From positions 62,001-126,000 of the forward strand of contig NZ_JAMXFA010000003.1 of the NCBI RefSeq assembly GCF_025370785.1: 64,000 nucleotides of DNA, read 5' to 3'. This DNA comes from Laspinema olomoucense D3b (lineage in GTDB: Bacteria > Cyanobacteriota > Cyanobacteriia > Cyanobacteriales > Laspinemataceae). This document shows positions 1-8,838 of the stretch, piece after piece (positions within the stretch are counted from its first letter, which is position 1; each line of letters opens with the position of its first letter). The notes beneath the pieces are model-generated. The model saw only the letters and a list, made by a program, of their open reading frames with translations. It was not told where the DNA came from and did not search any database. The translations under genes and the position numbers were made by a program.

Positions 1-137
1 CCCATGCTCACCAACCTGACAAGCCCTAGCCTCTGTAACTAAAAGATTTATCCTCCTTAACTACCTGATTTTCCCAAAATAGGGGCTATACCCTCTGAAA
101 AATCTGGATTAATCCGGATAAGTCATCGGTTCTGTAG

Positions 138-149
138 TAAGATATCTTA
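138..149. promoter_or_regulatory. 12-bp palindrome just upstream of the first gene
   Basis: TAAGATATCTTA is a perfect palindrome ending three bases before the ATG at 153. It sits where a -10 box or ribosome site would lie. The downstream product has its own N-terminal HTH, so an autoregulatory operator is possible, but this is inference only. Confidence 0.3.
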
Positions 150-152
150 TAA

Positions 153-2156
153 ATGAAGGCAAATTCTGGGGTAGCCTCTGAAACGGAGGAACTATCCGAG
201 GATAACAGAGTCTCTATGATTGTATCGTTAAGGGGTAGTAAATCGGTGTTTTCCCGCGAGTTCCTAACTCAGATAGCTCATCAGCATCAGCTTTCTCCCG
301 ATCAGGAGCGAGTTTTTTTGCTCCGGTTTGCCGAGGATCAGGATTATGAAGATATTGCCGAAGAGGTAGAAACTTCAAAAGGAGCCTGCCTCAAACGGAT
401 GGGCCAAGTTTATAAGAAATTTGGGATTGAAGGGGGGACTCGCGGGAAGGAAAGCGAACTGCGAGCATTTCTGGATCAACGCTGGGTGCAACATCGCGCC
501 TCGGTGTTACCCGGTTTGGAGGTGAGTCTCGGTTCGCCAATCGCCCGAGGTGCAGACTCCCTGGTGATACGGGAGACATCAAGTGCGATCGCGGCTATTT
601 CATCTCCGGCAATGGTGAGTCGGAAAGTGGCCATATTTTTCGGCGATCGCCAACCGGATGAACGACTCCTTGACCCTTTAAAACGGGCGATCGCCAGTGC
701 GGGTCATCAAATTATCTTTGCTGGGAATCATCCCCAGTCGGGAGAGAAGGGAGTGGCACAACTGCAACAGGAACTACAAGCTTGCGATCGCTTGTTACTG
801 TTGCTCTCAGGACAATCCGCCTTCAGTGACCTATTAATTGAAGAAGTGCGCCTCGCCCGAGAAGTGCGAGAGACCCGCAAAGATGGCACACTGGATATGT
901 TCGCGATTCGGATCAATTGGCCGACGGATTCCCCGGTCAGCTACGATCTGCGCGTTTTATTACAAGGTGTACCCCAGCGGGAGTGGCGATCGCCTACGGA
1001 TACCCCAGCGATCGTCAACGAAGTGCTACAGGCGATCGAGACTGATACCCTCCCCCGGAAAATTGAGGTAGAATCCGCTGTGATCAGCGCCTTAACCCCC
1101 ACCTGGGAAAGTGCCGATGGTCGTCCCTTACCCTTCGCCGGACCAGAACTCCCAGAAGGGCAAGTGGATTTAGCCTCTCCCTTTTACGTCAATCGAGCCC
1201 CGATTGAAGAGCGCTGTTATGAAATGATTTTGCAACCGGGTGCGCTGATTCGCATCAAAGCACCGCGACAAATGGGCAAAACTTCTCTGATGGCTCGCAT
1301 TCTCAATCATGCGGCAAATCATGGCTATCGTCCGGTTCATTTGAGCTTTCACCTGGCTGATAAAGGAGTATTTGCCAGCCTGGATAAATTCTTACAATGG
1401 TTCTGTGCCTATATCGGTCAGCAGTTACAACTCCCCAATCAACTTCCTGAATATTGGGATAACTTTTTAGGCAGTAATGTCAACTGTAAAGCCTATTTTG
1501 AAGAGTATCTTCTCCCGGAAATTAATACACCTTTAGCCTTATGTCTCGATGAAGTAGACCGGGTTTTTCAACATCCGGATATTGCCGATGACTTTTTTGG
1601 CTTATTGCGAGCATGGCACGAAGAATCAAAACGGCGCGAGATTTGGAAAAAACTTCGCTTAGTCGTTGTTCATTCCACCGAAGTTTACATCCCAATGAAT
1701 ATCAATCAATCCCCCTTTAACGTGGGATTACCGATTGAATTACCGGAATTTACCCCCAATCTCGTCCAAGATTTAGCCCAGCGTTATGGAATCAATTGGT
1801 GCAAAACCGACGTCAATCGTCTCATGAATATGGTAGGAGGACACCCCTTTTTAGTGCGGTTGGCGCTCTATCATATCGCTCGACAAGATATTACCCTAGA
1901 AACTCTATTAGAAACTGCTCCCACAGAAGCTGGTTTTTATAACGACCATTTGCGGCGTCACCTGTGGAATTTAGAACAGCATCCGGCATTGGCCCGAGCT
2001 ATGAAAGAGGTTGTTTTTAGTCCGAATCCGGTGCGGTTGCCCTCAGAACAGGCGTTTAAATTACATAGCATGGGATTAGTTAAGTTTCAAGGCAATGAGG
2101 CCGTTGAACGATGTGATTTATATCGCCAGTATTTCCGCAACCGACTCGATGAATAA
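153..2156 (+). CDS. HTH - TIR-like - AAA-like (AAA_35-type) ATPase
   Basis: A 667-residue three-part protein. Residues about 22-110 form a sigma-region-4-like HTH of the kind found at the N-terminus of cyanobacterial vMAP-type conflict proteins. Residues about 157-297 resemble a TIR fold: a first strand KVAIFF, a central run of leucines ending in SGQSAFSD, then IEEVRLAREVR, whose glutamate lies near the position of the TIR catalytic Glu. From about 325 the protein is an AAA-like P-loop ATPase of the PF14516 type, with Walker A APRQMGKTSL near 370-380 and LCLDEVDRVF as Walker B. No signal peptide or membrane segment is seen. The second AAA-like gene at 2880 has the closely similar P-loop SRQMGKSS, so the two are paralogues in the ATPase domain. 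A role in abortive-type immunity or NTP-dependent signalling is inferred from the architecture; the TIR assignment is the least certain part. Confidence 0.8.
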   Translation: MKANSGVASETEELSEDNRVSMIVSLRGSKSVFSREFLTQIAHQHQLSPDQERVFLLRFAEDQDYEDIAEEVETSKGACLKRMGQVYKKFGIEGGTRGKESELRAFLDQRWVQHRASVLPGLEVSLGSPIARGADSLVIRETSSAIAAISSPAMVSRKVAIFFGDRQPDERLLDPLKRAIASAGHQIIFAGNHPQSGEKGVAQLQQELQACDRLLLLLSGQSAFSDLLIEEVRLAREVRETRKDGTLDMFAIRINWPTDSPVSYDLRVLLQGVPQREWRSPTDTPAIVNEVLQAIETDTLPRKIEVESAVISALTPTWESADGRPLPFAGPELPEGQVDLASPFYVNRAPIEERCYEMILQPGALIRIKAPRQMGKTSLMARILNHAANHGYRPVHLSFHLADKGVFASLDKFLQWFCAYIGQQLQLPNQLPEYWDNFLGSNVNCKAYFEEYLLPEINTPLALCLDEVDRVFQHPDIADDFFGLLRAWHEESKRREIWKKLRLVVVHSTEVYIPMNINQSPFNVGLPIELPEFTPNLVQDLAQRYGINWCKTDVNRLMNMVGGHPFLVRLALYHIARQDITLETLLETAPTEAGFYNDHLRRHLWNLEQHPALARAMKEVVFSPNPVRLPSEQAFKLHSMGLVKFQGNEAVERCDLYRQYFRNRLDE

Positions 2157-2219
2157 TTGAGATTTAGGTGTTTTTTTTCATAGTAGGGCCAGTTATATTC
2201 GAGGAGCTGATAAGTTTCC

Positions 2220-2816
2220 ATGACTCTCAAACATCTACCCGAAATTATCATGATGGTAGCGTTGGCGATCCCTCTATCTTTTACTCCGGCAGCCCATTCT
2301 CACAGTGTTAAAATTTCCCCGGATAACTGCCCGAAAGAGAATCACCAAAACTTGGCGCTATCTTCTGGCGTAGGCGCAGACAGTGGAGGGTTCGATAGGG
2401 GTCAGGGAATGCAACCTACATTGTCCTCAGCAGTTTCGGTAACCTGTTCCGGGGGGTCATCATTGGAGTTGAAACTCCAGACAACAGATCAAGGGTTAGG
2501 AGGGGGTAAACAAAGTAAAGATGCTTGTTTTATTTCCGGAAGAATTTACGGAATTGAAGGCCAGAATTCCCGAGGAATTTATGTGGTAGTGATTGACCCT
2601 AATACCGATAATGCTTTAGCTCGATTTCCGGCTTATCCTAATTCGCCCAACCAACCGAATTATGAATTTTCGCTGATGCGCCCGGGGCGTTATTTACTGA
2701 GTGTTTTTCAAGACCGGGCCGGAACGTTGGTTCCTTTTAGGACGCGACCGAGTGAACGATTGATTAACTGTAGTGGGGGGAGTGATTTAGAAGAAACGGA
2801 TTTTGAGTTGCCCTAA
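2220..2816 (+). CDS. Small secreted hypothetical protein
   Basis: 198 residues with a clear signal peptide: a hydrophobic stretch IIMMVALAIPLSF is followed by a probable cleavage region near AAHSHS. The middle is rich in glycine and serine. The C-terminal half, from CFISGRIYGI to the final DFELP, resembles a small beta-sandwich domain like the carboxypeptidase-regulatory fold, with the pattern RPGRYLLSVFQDR. The four cysteines of the mature part could pair. I do not recognise a specific family. It lies in the same orientation between two AAA-like proteins, with gaps of about 60 bp on either side, so it may share their transcript. Function unknown. Confidence 0.7.
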   Translation: MTLKHLPEIIMMVALAIPLSFTPAAHSHSVKISPDNCPKENHQNLALSSGVGADSGGFDRGQGMQPTLSSAVSVTCSGGSSLELKLQTTDQGLGGGKQSKDACFISGRIYGIEGQNSRGIYVVVIDPNTDNALARFPAYPNSPNQPNYEFSLMRPGRYLLSVFQDRAGTLVPFRTRPSERLINCSGGSDLEETDFELP

Positions 2817-2879
2817 ATTAAAGGGTTGAAACAGGACGGAAGGGTTTTCGAGGTTGTTCAGGGTTAAAACCGAGGGCCA

Positions 2880-5800
2880 ATGCAGGTAGAGACGGGTGAC
2901 TGGATGAATAAAAAACTGACGTCAATGTACTATCAAGTGGGGGGGAGTTTACCGCCAGATTCTCCCACTTATGTCGTCCGTAAAGCCGATCGCGAACTTT
3001 ATGAGAATCTCAAGGCGGGAGAGTTTTGTTATGTCCTGACGTCGCGGCAGATGGGTAAATCCAGCTTGCAATTGAGGACAATGCAAACCCTACAAGCGGA
3101 GGGATGTGCTTGTGCGGCGATCGATTTATCGGCGATCGGGAATAAAGATGTGACCCCGGTTCAGTGGTATAGCGGGATTATTCATACCCTGGTCAGTTAT
3201 TTTAATTTGTTCAGTCGCCTGGAGTTTAGAACTTGGTTGCGCGATCGCGACGAACTCTCCCCAGTCCAATGCTTGCATGAATTTATCGACTCGGTTCTGC
3301 TGGTGCGTATGTCGGAAAATATCGTCATTTTTATTGATGAAATTGATAGTGTTCTGGGGTTAAATTTTCCGATTGATGACTTTTTTGCAGCAATTCGCGC
3401 TTGTTATAATAAACGCGCACAAAACCCAGAATACAAACGGCTCACCTTTGTTTTATTGGGCGTGGCAACCCCCACGGAGTTGATTCAGGATAAAAGTCGC
3501 ACCCCGTTTAATATTGGTCGAGCCATTCAAATTGAGGGATTTAAACTCCCGGAAGTGCAACCGTTGGCGGAGGGATTAGAAGCCGGGTGCAGTCGCCCCG
3601 AAGTCGTCCTAGAGGAGATTTTAAACTGGACCAATGGACAACCATTTTTGACTCAGAAACTTTGTCAGTTAGTATTAGCGGCCCAGAGTCCAATTGAGGC
3701 CGGAATGGAAGCAGAACGAGTGGAAGAGTTGGCCCGATCGCAAATTGTGGACAATTGGGAATCCCAGGACGAACCCCCCCATTTAAAAACCCTGCGCGAT
3801 CGGCTCTTGCGAAATGAACAAAAGGCTAGTCGGCTGCTAGGACTCTATCAGCAAGTGTTAATCTCCGGAGAACTCCCTGCTGATAACAGTCCGGAACAAC
3901 TGGAATTGCAGCTATCGGGTTTAACCCTAAAGCGTCATTCTAAATTAACCGTTTATAACCCAATTTATGCCTTAGTTTTTAATGAGCAATGGGTGGAACA
4001 GGCATTAGCGGATTTGCGACCATACGCCGAAGCATTATCTGCTTGGGTGGTGTCCGATTGCCAGGATGAATCGCGACTGTTGCGGGGACAGGCGTTACGG
4101 GATGCTCAACAATGGGCAACGACCCATAGTTTAAGCGATCGCGACTATCAGTTCCTCGCCGCCAGCCAAGAGGTGGAAAAACGCGAAGTTCAAAAAGCCC
4201 TAGAGGCCGAGAAAAAAGCGATTCAACTTTTAGCGGAAGCCAACCAAAAACAGGTAGAAGCCAATCGCATTTTAACCGAGGCCCAACAAAAAGCGAACCG
4301 AATGCTCAAACGAGCTTATTGGAGCATTATGGGACTGGTAGTTCTAGCTACAATTATCGTCTGTCGCGGTACTATTGCTTTAAAAGAAGCCCAAAAAGGA
4401 ACATTAATTGAGCGCCAAGGTGCTAATGCCTTAAAGTGGTTTGAATCTGAAGGGGTGGAACTCGAAGCCTTGTTACTGGCGATGCAAGCGGGACAAGATT
4501 TAAAAGCCCTTGTTAAGGGCGATCAGCGATTAACCAATTATCCCACGATTAGCCCTTTATATGCCTTACAAACCATTCTCCACCAAATCCATGAGAAAAA
4601 TCAAATCCCAGGACATCAAGGTGCGGTTCGGAGTGTCAGATTCAGTCCCAATGGAGAATTTTTGGCCACGGCAGGAGAAGATGGCAGGGTAGAACTTTGG
4701 ACTCGTGCGGGGGAGCATCTGCGGACCATTGGAATTCATAAAAGTGCTGTTGATAGCGTTAGTTTTAGTTCCGATGGTACGCGAGTTGCCACTGCTTCCG
4801 AGGATGGAACAGTACAAATTTGGCAACGGGATGGAACCCTGATGGGGGAGATCGCCGCCGAAAAGGGAGCAATTGATAGCGTTAGTTTTAGTCCCGATGG
4901 CGATCGCCTCGCTACCGCTTCAGAAAGTGGCACAGTCCGAGTCTGGAATCAGCAAGGAAAGTTGCTTAATGAAATAGGCAGCGTGAAGCGGCAAATTAAT
5001 ACCCTGAGCTTTAGTCCCGACGGAGAACACTTTGCCACTGCTCAAGTCGAGGGAACCGTGCAAATTTGGAATCTAAATGGCCAGCGTAAAGCAACCTTGA
5101 CCATTCCCCCAAATCCCGTCCAAGAGTTCAGTTCTACCCCCGATGCTCAACCATCCGTCAACAGCATGACCTTTAGCCCCAACGGGGAATTACTAGCAAC
5201 CGCTGGATTTGATGGAACGGTGAGAATTTGGAACCTATCGGGTCAAGAACTCTCGGAGTTTAACACGGCTCAAAGTGCAGTGAATAGCATGAGTTTTCAT
5301 CCGAATGGGGCAGAAATTGCAATTGTTGGATTTGATGGCAAGGTGCGTCTGTGGACGTTAGAAGGGGTATTAATCAAGCAATTTAAAGGCGATCGCCATG
5401 ATCGAATTACCAGCATGACCTTTAGTCCCGATGGAGAGCGTTTAGTCACGGGAGGAGTGGATGGAACAGTCCGACTCTGGGATATTTCCGGCCAGCGCAA
5501 TCCGCCCTTTCCTCTGACTCAAACTCCCTTATCCGAGAATGAACCCCTATCCCTCACTAACTCCCCTAAAATGATGGCGCGATCGACTAAAATCCCTTTA
5601 GAAAATCAATTTTTACGGATTGGATTTAGCCCGGATGGTGAACGGTTCGCCACCGCTCAACCCGATGGAACCGTTCAAATTTGGACCAGTTCCGGTCAAG
5701 CGGTTATCCCCCCATTCCAAGCCCATCAAAGTCGGATTTCCACCCTCAGTTTTAGCTGGGATGGAGAGTCTCTCGCCACCGCAGGGGAAGACGGAACCGT

Positions 5801-6428
5801 TCGCCTTTGGAATCAGTTGGGTCAACCCCTTCAGCCCGAGTTAAATCATAGCCTTGGGGAAATCAAAAGCCTGAGTTTCAGTTTTGATGGACAACGAATT
5901 GCCCTCGCCAATGGACCCGGAAAATTACAAATTTGGAATCTTTTGACAAACCAAGTCGATGAAATCCGCTTTCCCTACGGTCAAATTAGTAGCATTAGCT
6001 TTAGTCCGGAGGGTGACCGACTGGCGATCGCCTCCGCCGATGGCAAAATTCGCTTATGGAATCTATCCGGTGAAGAACTCGATAAATTTAACAGTGATAC
6101 TCGTTGGGTCACCAGCCTTAGTTTTAGTCCTGATGGACAACTGTTAGCCACCGCCGGAACCGATGGGACGGTTACAGTATTTTTACTGGCAGGTCAACTT
6201 TCAAAACAAGTTTTAGCCAAATTTCAAGCGGATGAAACCGATGTTTTGAGCATGACTTTTCTCTCAAATAACGAAGGACTGGTCACCGTGGGAACGGACA
6301 ATACATTGAGGTGGTGGCGCCTCAAAGAATTAGATGAATTGCTGGAAACAGGATGTAACTGGCTCACGGATTATGTGAAAGCACATCCCCAAGTCCAAGC
6401 GGACCTGCCCCTTTGCCAGCAGCCCTAA
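2880..6428 (+). CDS. AAA-like ATPase with transmembrane segment and WD40 repeats
   Basis: 1182 residues. The N-terminal half is an AAA-like (PF14516-type) ATPase with Walker A SRQMGKSS at 55-62 and Walker [10 protein letters not shown] near 148-156. A charged, probably coiled-coil stretch (430-475) leads into one hydrophobic segment near 477-500 ([14 protein letters not shown]). From about 573 to 1155 there are about 13 WD40 repeats with the recurring pattern FSPDG-LATA-DGTV-IW. This is the STAND-like plan of ATPase switch plus beta-propeller sensor, here tethered to a membrane. The start at 2880 is kept because the conserved region begins only about 15 residues later; ATG at 2904 is an alternative. 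It is the third gene in a co-oriented run with the HTH-TIR-AAA gene and the secreted protein. Its ligand is unknown. Confidence 0.88.
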   Translation: MQVETGDWMNKKLTSMYYQVGGSLPPDSPTYVVRKADRELYENLKAGEFCYVLTSRQMGKSSLQLRTMQTLQAEGCACAAIDLSAIGNKDVTPVQWYSGIIHTLVSYFNLFSRLEFRTWLRDRDELSPVQCLHEFIDSVLLVRMSENIVIFIDEIDSVLGLNFPIDDFFAAIRACYNKRAQNPEYKRLTFVLLGVATPTELIQDKSRTPFNIGRAIQIEGFKLPEVQPLAEGLEAGCSRPEVVLEEILNWTNGQPFLTQKLCQLVLAAQSPIEAGMEAERVEELARSQIVDNWESQDEPPHLKTLRDRLLRNEQKASRLLGLYQQVLISGELPADNSPEQLELQLSGLTLKRHSKLTVYNPIYALVFNEQWVEQALADLRPYAEALSAWVVSDCQDESRLLRGQALRDAQQWATTHSLSDRDYQFLAASQEVEKREVQKALEAEKKAIQLLAEANQKQVEANRILTEAQQKANRMLKRAYWSIMGLVVLATIIVCRGTIALKEAQKGTLIERQGANALKWFESEGVELEALLLAMQAGQDLKALVKGDQRLTNYPTISPLYALQTILHQIHEKNQIPGHQGAVRSVRFSPNGEFLATAGEDGRVELWTRAGEHLRTIGIHKSAVDSVSFSSDGTRVATASEDGTVQIWQRDGTLMGEIAAEKGAIDSVSFSPDGDRLATASESGTVRVWNQQGKLLNEIGSVKRQINTLSFSPDGEHFATAQVEGTVQIWNLNGQRKATLTIPPNPVQEFSSTPDAQPSVNSMTFSPNGELLATAGFDGTVRIWNLSGQELSEFNTAQSAVNSMSFHPNGAEIAIVGFDGKVRLWTLEGVLIKQFKGDRHDRITSMTFSPDGERLVTGGVDGTVRLWDISGQRNPPFPLTQTPLSENEPLSLTNSPKMMARSTKIPLENQFLRIGFSPDGERFATAQPDGTVQIWTSSGQAVIPPFQAHQSRISTLSFSWDGESLATAGEDGTVRLWNQLGQPLQPELNHSLGEIKSLSFSFDGQRIALANGPGKLQIWNLLTNQVDEIRFPYGQISSISFSPEGDRLAIASADGKIRLWNLSGEELDKFNSDTRWVTSLSFSPDGQLLATAGTDGTVTVFLLAGQLSKQVLAKFQADETDVLSMTFLSNNEGLVTVGTDNTLRWWRLKELDELLETGCNWLTDYVKAHPQVQADLPLCQQP

Positions 6429-6636
6429 ACCTTACTCACTGTTGAAGTGTCATCACTCTGACATTTGTCCGGATTTTAATTGAGGAATTGTTATGTTAGT
6501 TTGGCAAATTTTTAAAATCAATCCCCGGTGTCGAAGTGATTGAGGGTTAACTCCAACCCTACCTTTTAGTAAATTCCCATTCTGAGCGTTGCTCATGCCC
6601 CTGAACCTTTTTTATACTACACCCAAGGAAATTACC

Positions 6637-7848
6637 ATGATCTCAAATTTAACCTTGTCTCCCGTGGCTCCTATCACCAAAGCCCCCCTCCGGGAAGTCC
6701 TTTCCCCCCGTTATGTTCCCAACCCAAGTCCTGTGGAAGTTCCCAGAACCCTCCCCAAAGAGGCAGTCACATCTCACCTCACCTGGCCTGCAGATACAGA
6801 ATTGCTCGGCTTAGTCTTTGAAGTGACCCCTCGTGCAGCCGATTATCTGTACGCGCAATACACCATTGGATTGCACGCTTGGTTTTTAGACCAAGTGCGA
6901 CAAGCTGACCCGGAACTCTCCGCCTATTTACATGATGTCCAAACGGAAAAACCCTTTACCCTATCCGGTTTAGAAGGCAAATTAGTCTCCTGCGGGAAAG
7001 ATTTTCAACTGCAACCGGGAGAAACCTATCGCTGGTATGTGACCGCTCTTTCTAAACCCGTTGTCCAGTTTTTGCAACAGTGGGTGAAGCAACTACCGGA
7101 GACGATCGCCTTGCGGAAAGCGCCGTTAGAAATTCGGTCCTGTAAAATTTCGATTTCGCCGACGACCTATCGGCAACTATTTGCTTCCCAAGACATGAAT
7201 TCCTCCACTCTGCAACTAAGTTTTATGACCCCGACCAGTTTCCGGCGGAAGAAACATCATTTCCCCCTGCCGGTCCCGGCCAATGTCTTTCATAGTTATT
7301 TGCGCCGGTGGAATGATTTTTCTGGGATGAATATTGATCGCGACCTATTTTTAAAATGGGTCGAGGAATCGGTGTTAATTCATCGCCATGAATTGCAGTC
7401 GGCAAAAGTGGCCGCCGGTAAAAAAGGTATGGTCACCGGTTTTACTGGATTGGTCGAATTTGGATTATCTCGACAGTCGGGAGAAGTCCCCGAATTCGAG
7501 CGGTTATTCTATACCTTGGGACAATTTGCTCCCTATTGCGGAACGGGACATAAAACCACGTTTGGGTTAGGTCAAACCCGCTTAGGATGGTCCGTTGAGG
7601 AAGCGATTCCGATTCCTTCTATCCAAGGAATGTTAGCGGAACGGATTGGGGAATTAACGGAATTGTTCATCGGCCAACGGAAACGCAAAGGAGGCGATCG
7701 CGCTCGGGAAATTGCCGAAACCTGGGCCACAATCCTCGCCCGTCGTGAATTAGGAGAATCCTTACAGGCGATTTCCTCCGATTTACAAATGCCCTATCAA
7801 ACGGTCAAAACTTATGCTAAATTAGCTCGCCGAGCTTTAAAAGTTTAG
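6637..7848 (+). CDS. cas6: CRISPR-associated endoribonuclease Cas6 with C-terminal HTH-like tail
   Basis: 403 residues. Cas6 proteins cut pre-crRNA within the repeat. Support: two ferredoxin-like (RAMP) halves, the stretch FPLPVPANVFHSYLRRWNDF, and the glycine-rich loop GTGHKTTFGLGQTRLGW at about 301-317 that marks the end of the Cas6 fold. The ATG at 6637 is chosen because AAGGAA lies about ten bases upstream; an upstream TTG at 6589 would add 16 residues. After the G-loop about 85 further residues contain a helix-turn-helix-like stretch (about 355-403: ARRELGESLQAISSDLQMPY, then TVKTYAKLARRALK). No CRISPR array or other cas gene is visible in this window, so it is an orphan here. The catalytic histidine cannot be assigned by eye. 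Confidence 0.88.
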   Translation: MISNLTLSPVAPITKAPLREVLSPRYVPNPSPVEVPRTLPKEAVTSHLTWPADTELLGLVFEVTPRAADYLYAQYTIGLHAWFLDQVRQADPELSAYLHDVQTEKPFTLSGLEGKLVSCGKDFQLQPGETYRWYVTALSKPVVQFLQQWVKQLPETIALRKAPLEIRSCKISISPTTYRQLFASQDMNSSTLQLSFMTPTSFRRKKHHFPLPVPANVFHSYLRRWNDFSGMNIDRDLFLKWVEESVLIHRHELQSAKVAAGKKGMVTGFTGLVEFGLSRQSGEVPEFERLFYTLGQFAPYCGTGHKTTFGLGQTRLGWSVEEAIPIPSIQGMLAERIGELTELFIGQRKRKGGDRAREIAETWATILARRELGESLQAISSDLQMPYQTVKTYAKLARRALKV

Positions 7849-7877
7849 CAGAATCTGATGTTTGATTCATCAATTCT

Positions 7878-7911
7878 GTAGGGACATAACCAAGTTATGT
7901 CCCTACTTTTA
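7878..7911 (+). terminator. Hairpin terminator after cas6
   Basis: GTAGGGACATAAC and GTTATGTCCCTAC form a perfect 13-bp stem around a CAA loop, followed by TTTTATT. It begins 30 bases after the cas6 stop. The same kind of GTAGGGACATAAC hairpin may also be a dispersed cyanobacterial repeat, so repeat and terminator roles could overlap. Confidence 0.7.
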
Positions 7912-8032
7912 TTCTCTACCGGGTGTCAAGGGGTTGGCATGACTATAACAATAGCAAGCAAGATGCTCCCAGGGATAAATAATGGGAATCCCGGATTGCG
8001 CTAACATCCGATTGCACTCCGGTGTTTTCCGG

Positions 8033-8623
8033 TTACAGGATGTCAAATCCTGCTTCCCCTAATGCGCGATCGTAGATATCGATAGTCTGGAGTGCGATCG
8101 CCCATTCGCGAAGATACTCCAAGTCTAAATCCTCATTCTGAACTTTCAGCATCCACACTAGATCCCGCCAGAGTTGATCTCCATTGCGATCGCTATCCCG
8201 ATACTCGATGAGTTTTTCTATGAAAATATCTTCCAAGGAAGGTACCCACAGCGATCGTTCGGGATTCAGTTGCACCGTGATCGACTTGCGCCGACTAAAA
8301 AGAGACTGCCAAAACGATTCATCTTTTAACAGCAACAGATTCACCGCAATATTTGTCTCTTTATGGACTAAGGTAAACCCGGATTGCGCCCGAATCGCTT
8401 CTCGCATGGCCGCTTCTGTTACCTTAAAAGTAGGTTCAACCGCCTCGAACAATCCCGCCACCTTATCCCGACGCAAATCCACGATCAGCGCGATAAAACT
8501 CGGAAGCTGGCGGTCCGTTTTCAGCGCCCGCGCTAACCCACTTTCTGTCACATAAGGAATCAATAATCCTTCAAAAATTTTAACCAGTTTTAAAATTATT
8601 TTAATCGGATCTGCACTAGACAA
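8033..8623 (-). CDS. Degenerate nucleotidyltransferase-like protein
   Basis: 196 residues, TTG start preceded by GGAG seven to eight bases upstream. The order of helices and strands (PYVTESGLARAL, then IALIVDLRRD, then VPSLEDIFIEKLIEYRDS) follows small NTase-fold proteins in which a glycine-serine motif precedes a D-x-D strand and a later PEDLI-like segment. Here the acidic metal-binding pair is not evident (IALIVDL retains one aspartate), so catalysis is doubtful. Related proteins often act as antitoxin-like or regulatory NTases, but no partner gene is adjacent: cas6 is on the opposite strand and lnt lies upstream after a hairpin. The family call is tentative. Confidence 0.6.
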   Translation of the reverse strand: MSSADPIKIILKLVKIFEGLLIPYVTESGLARALKTDRQLPSFIALIVDLRRDKVAGLFEAVEPTFKVTEAAMREAIRAQSGFTLVHKETNIAVNLLLLKDESFWQSLFSRRKSITVQLNPERSLWVPSLEDIFIEKLIEYRDSDRNGDQLWRDLVWMLKVQNEDLDLEYLREWAIALQTIDIYDRALGEAGFDIL

Positions 8624-8760
8624 CGCTTTTCTCCTACTTTTGTTGTTTTAGTTTAATTCAGAGCTTCCTACAATTTTACCCTATCCCCCGGTGAAACCGC
8701 CGCTAATTCATTTTATTATTCCTCAATAATAAAATAATTTTCTTCACCTGTCAACCAACC

Positions 8761-8803
8761 CTAAGAAACAGTAAATTGTTACTACGAAATTGCTGTTTCT
8801 TAG
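8761..8803. terminator. Perfect inverted repeat between lnt and the NTase-like gene
   Basis: CTAAGAAACAG (8761-8771) and CTGTTTCTTAG (8793-8803) pair perfectly over 11 bp, and the 21-base interior can extend the stem partly. It lies just downstream of the lnt stop on the minus strand, the expected place for an lnt terminator, but there is no long U-run. Confidence 0.45.
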
Positions 8804-8838
8804 CTTGTCATCACGACTTGCTGTCGTTTCCTCCGGAG

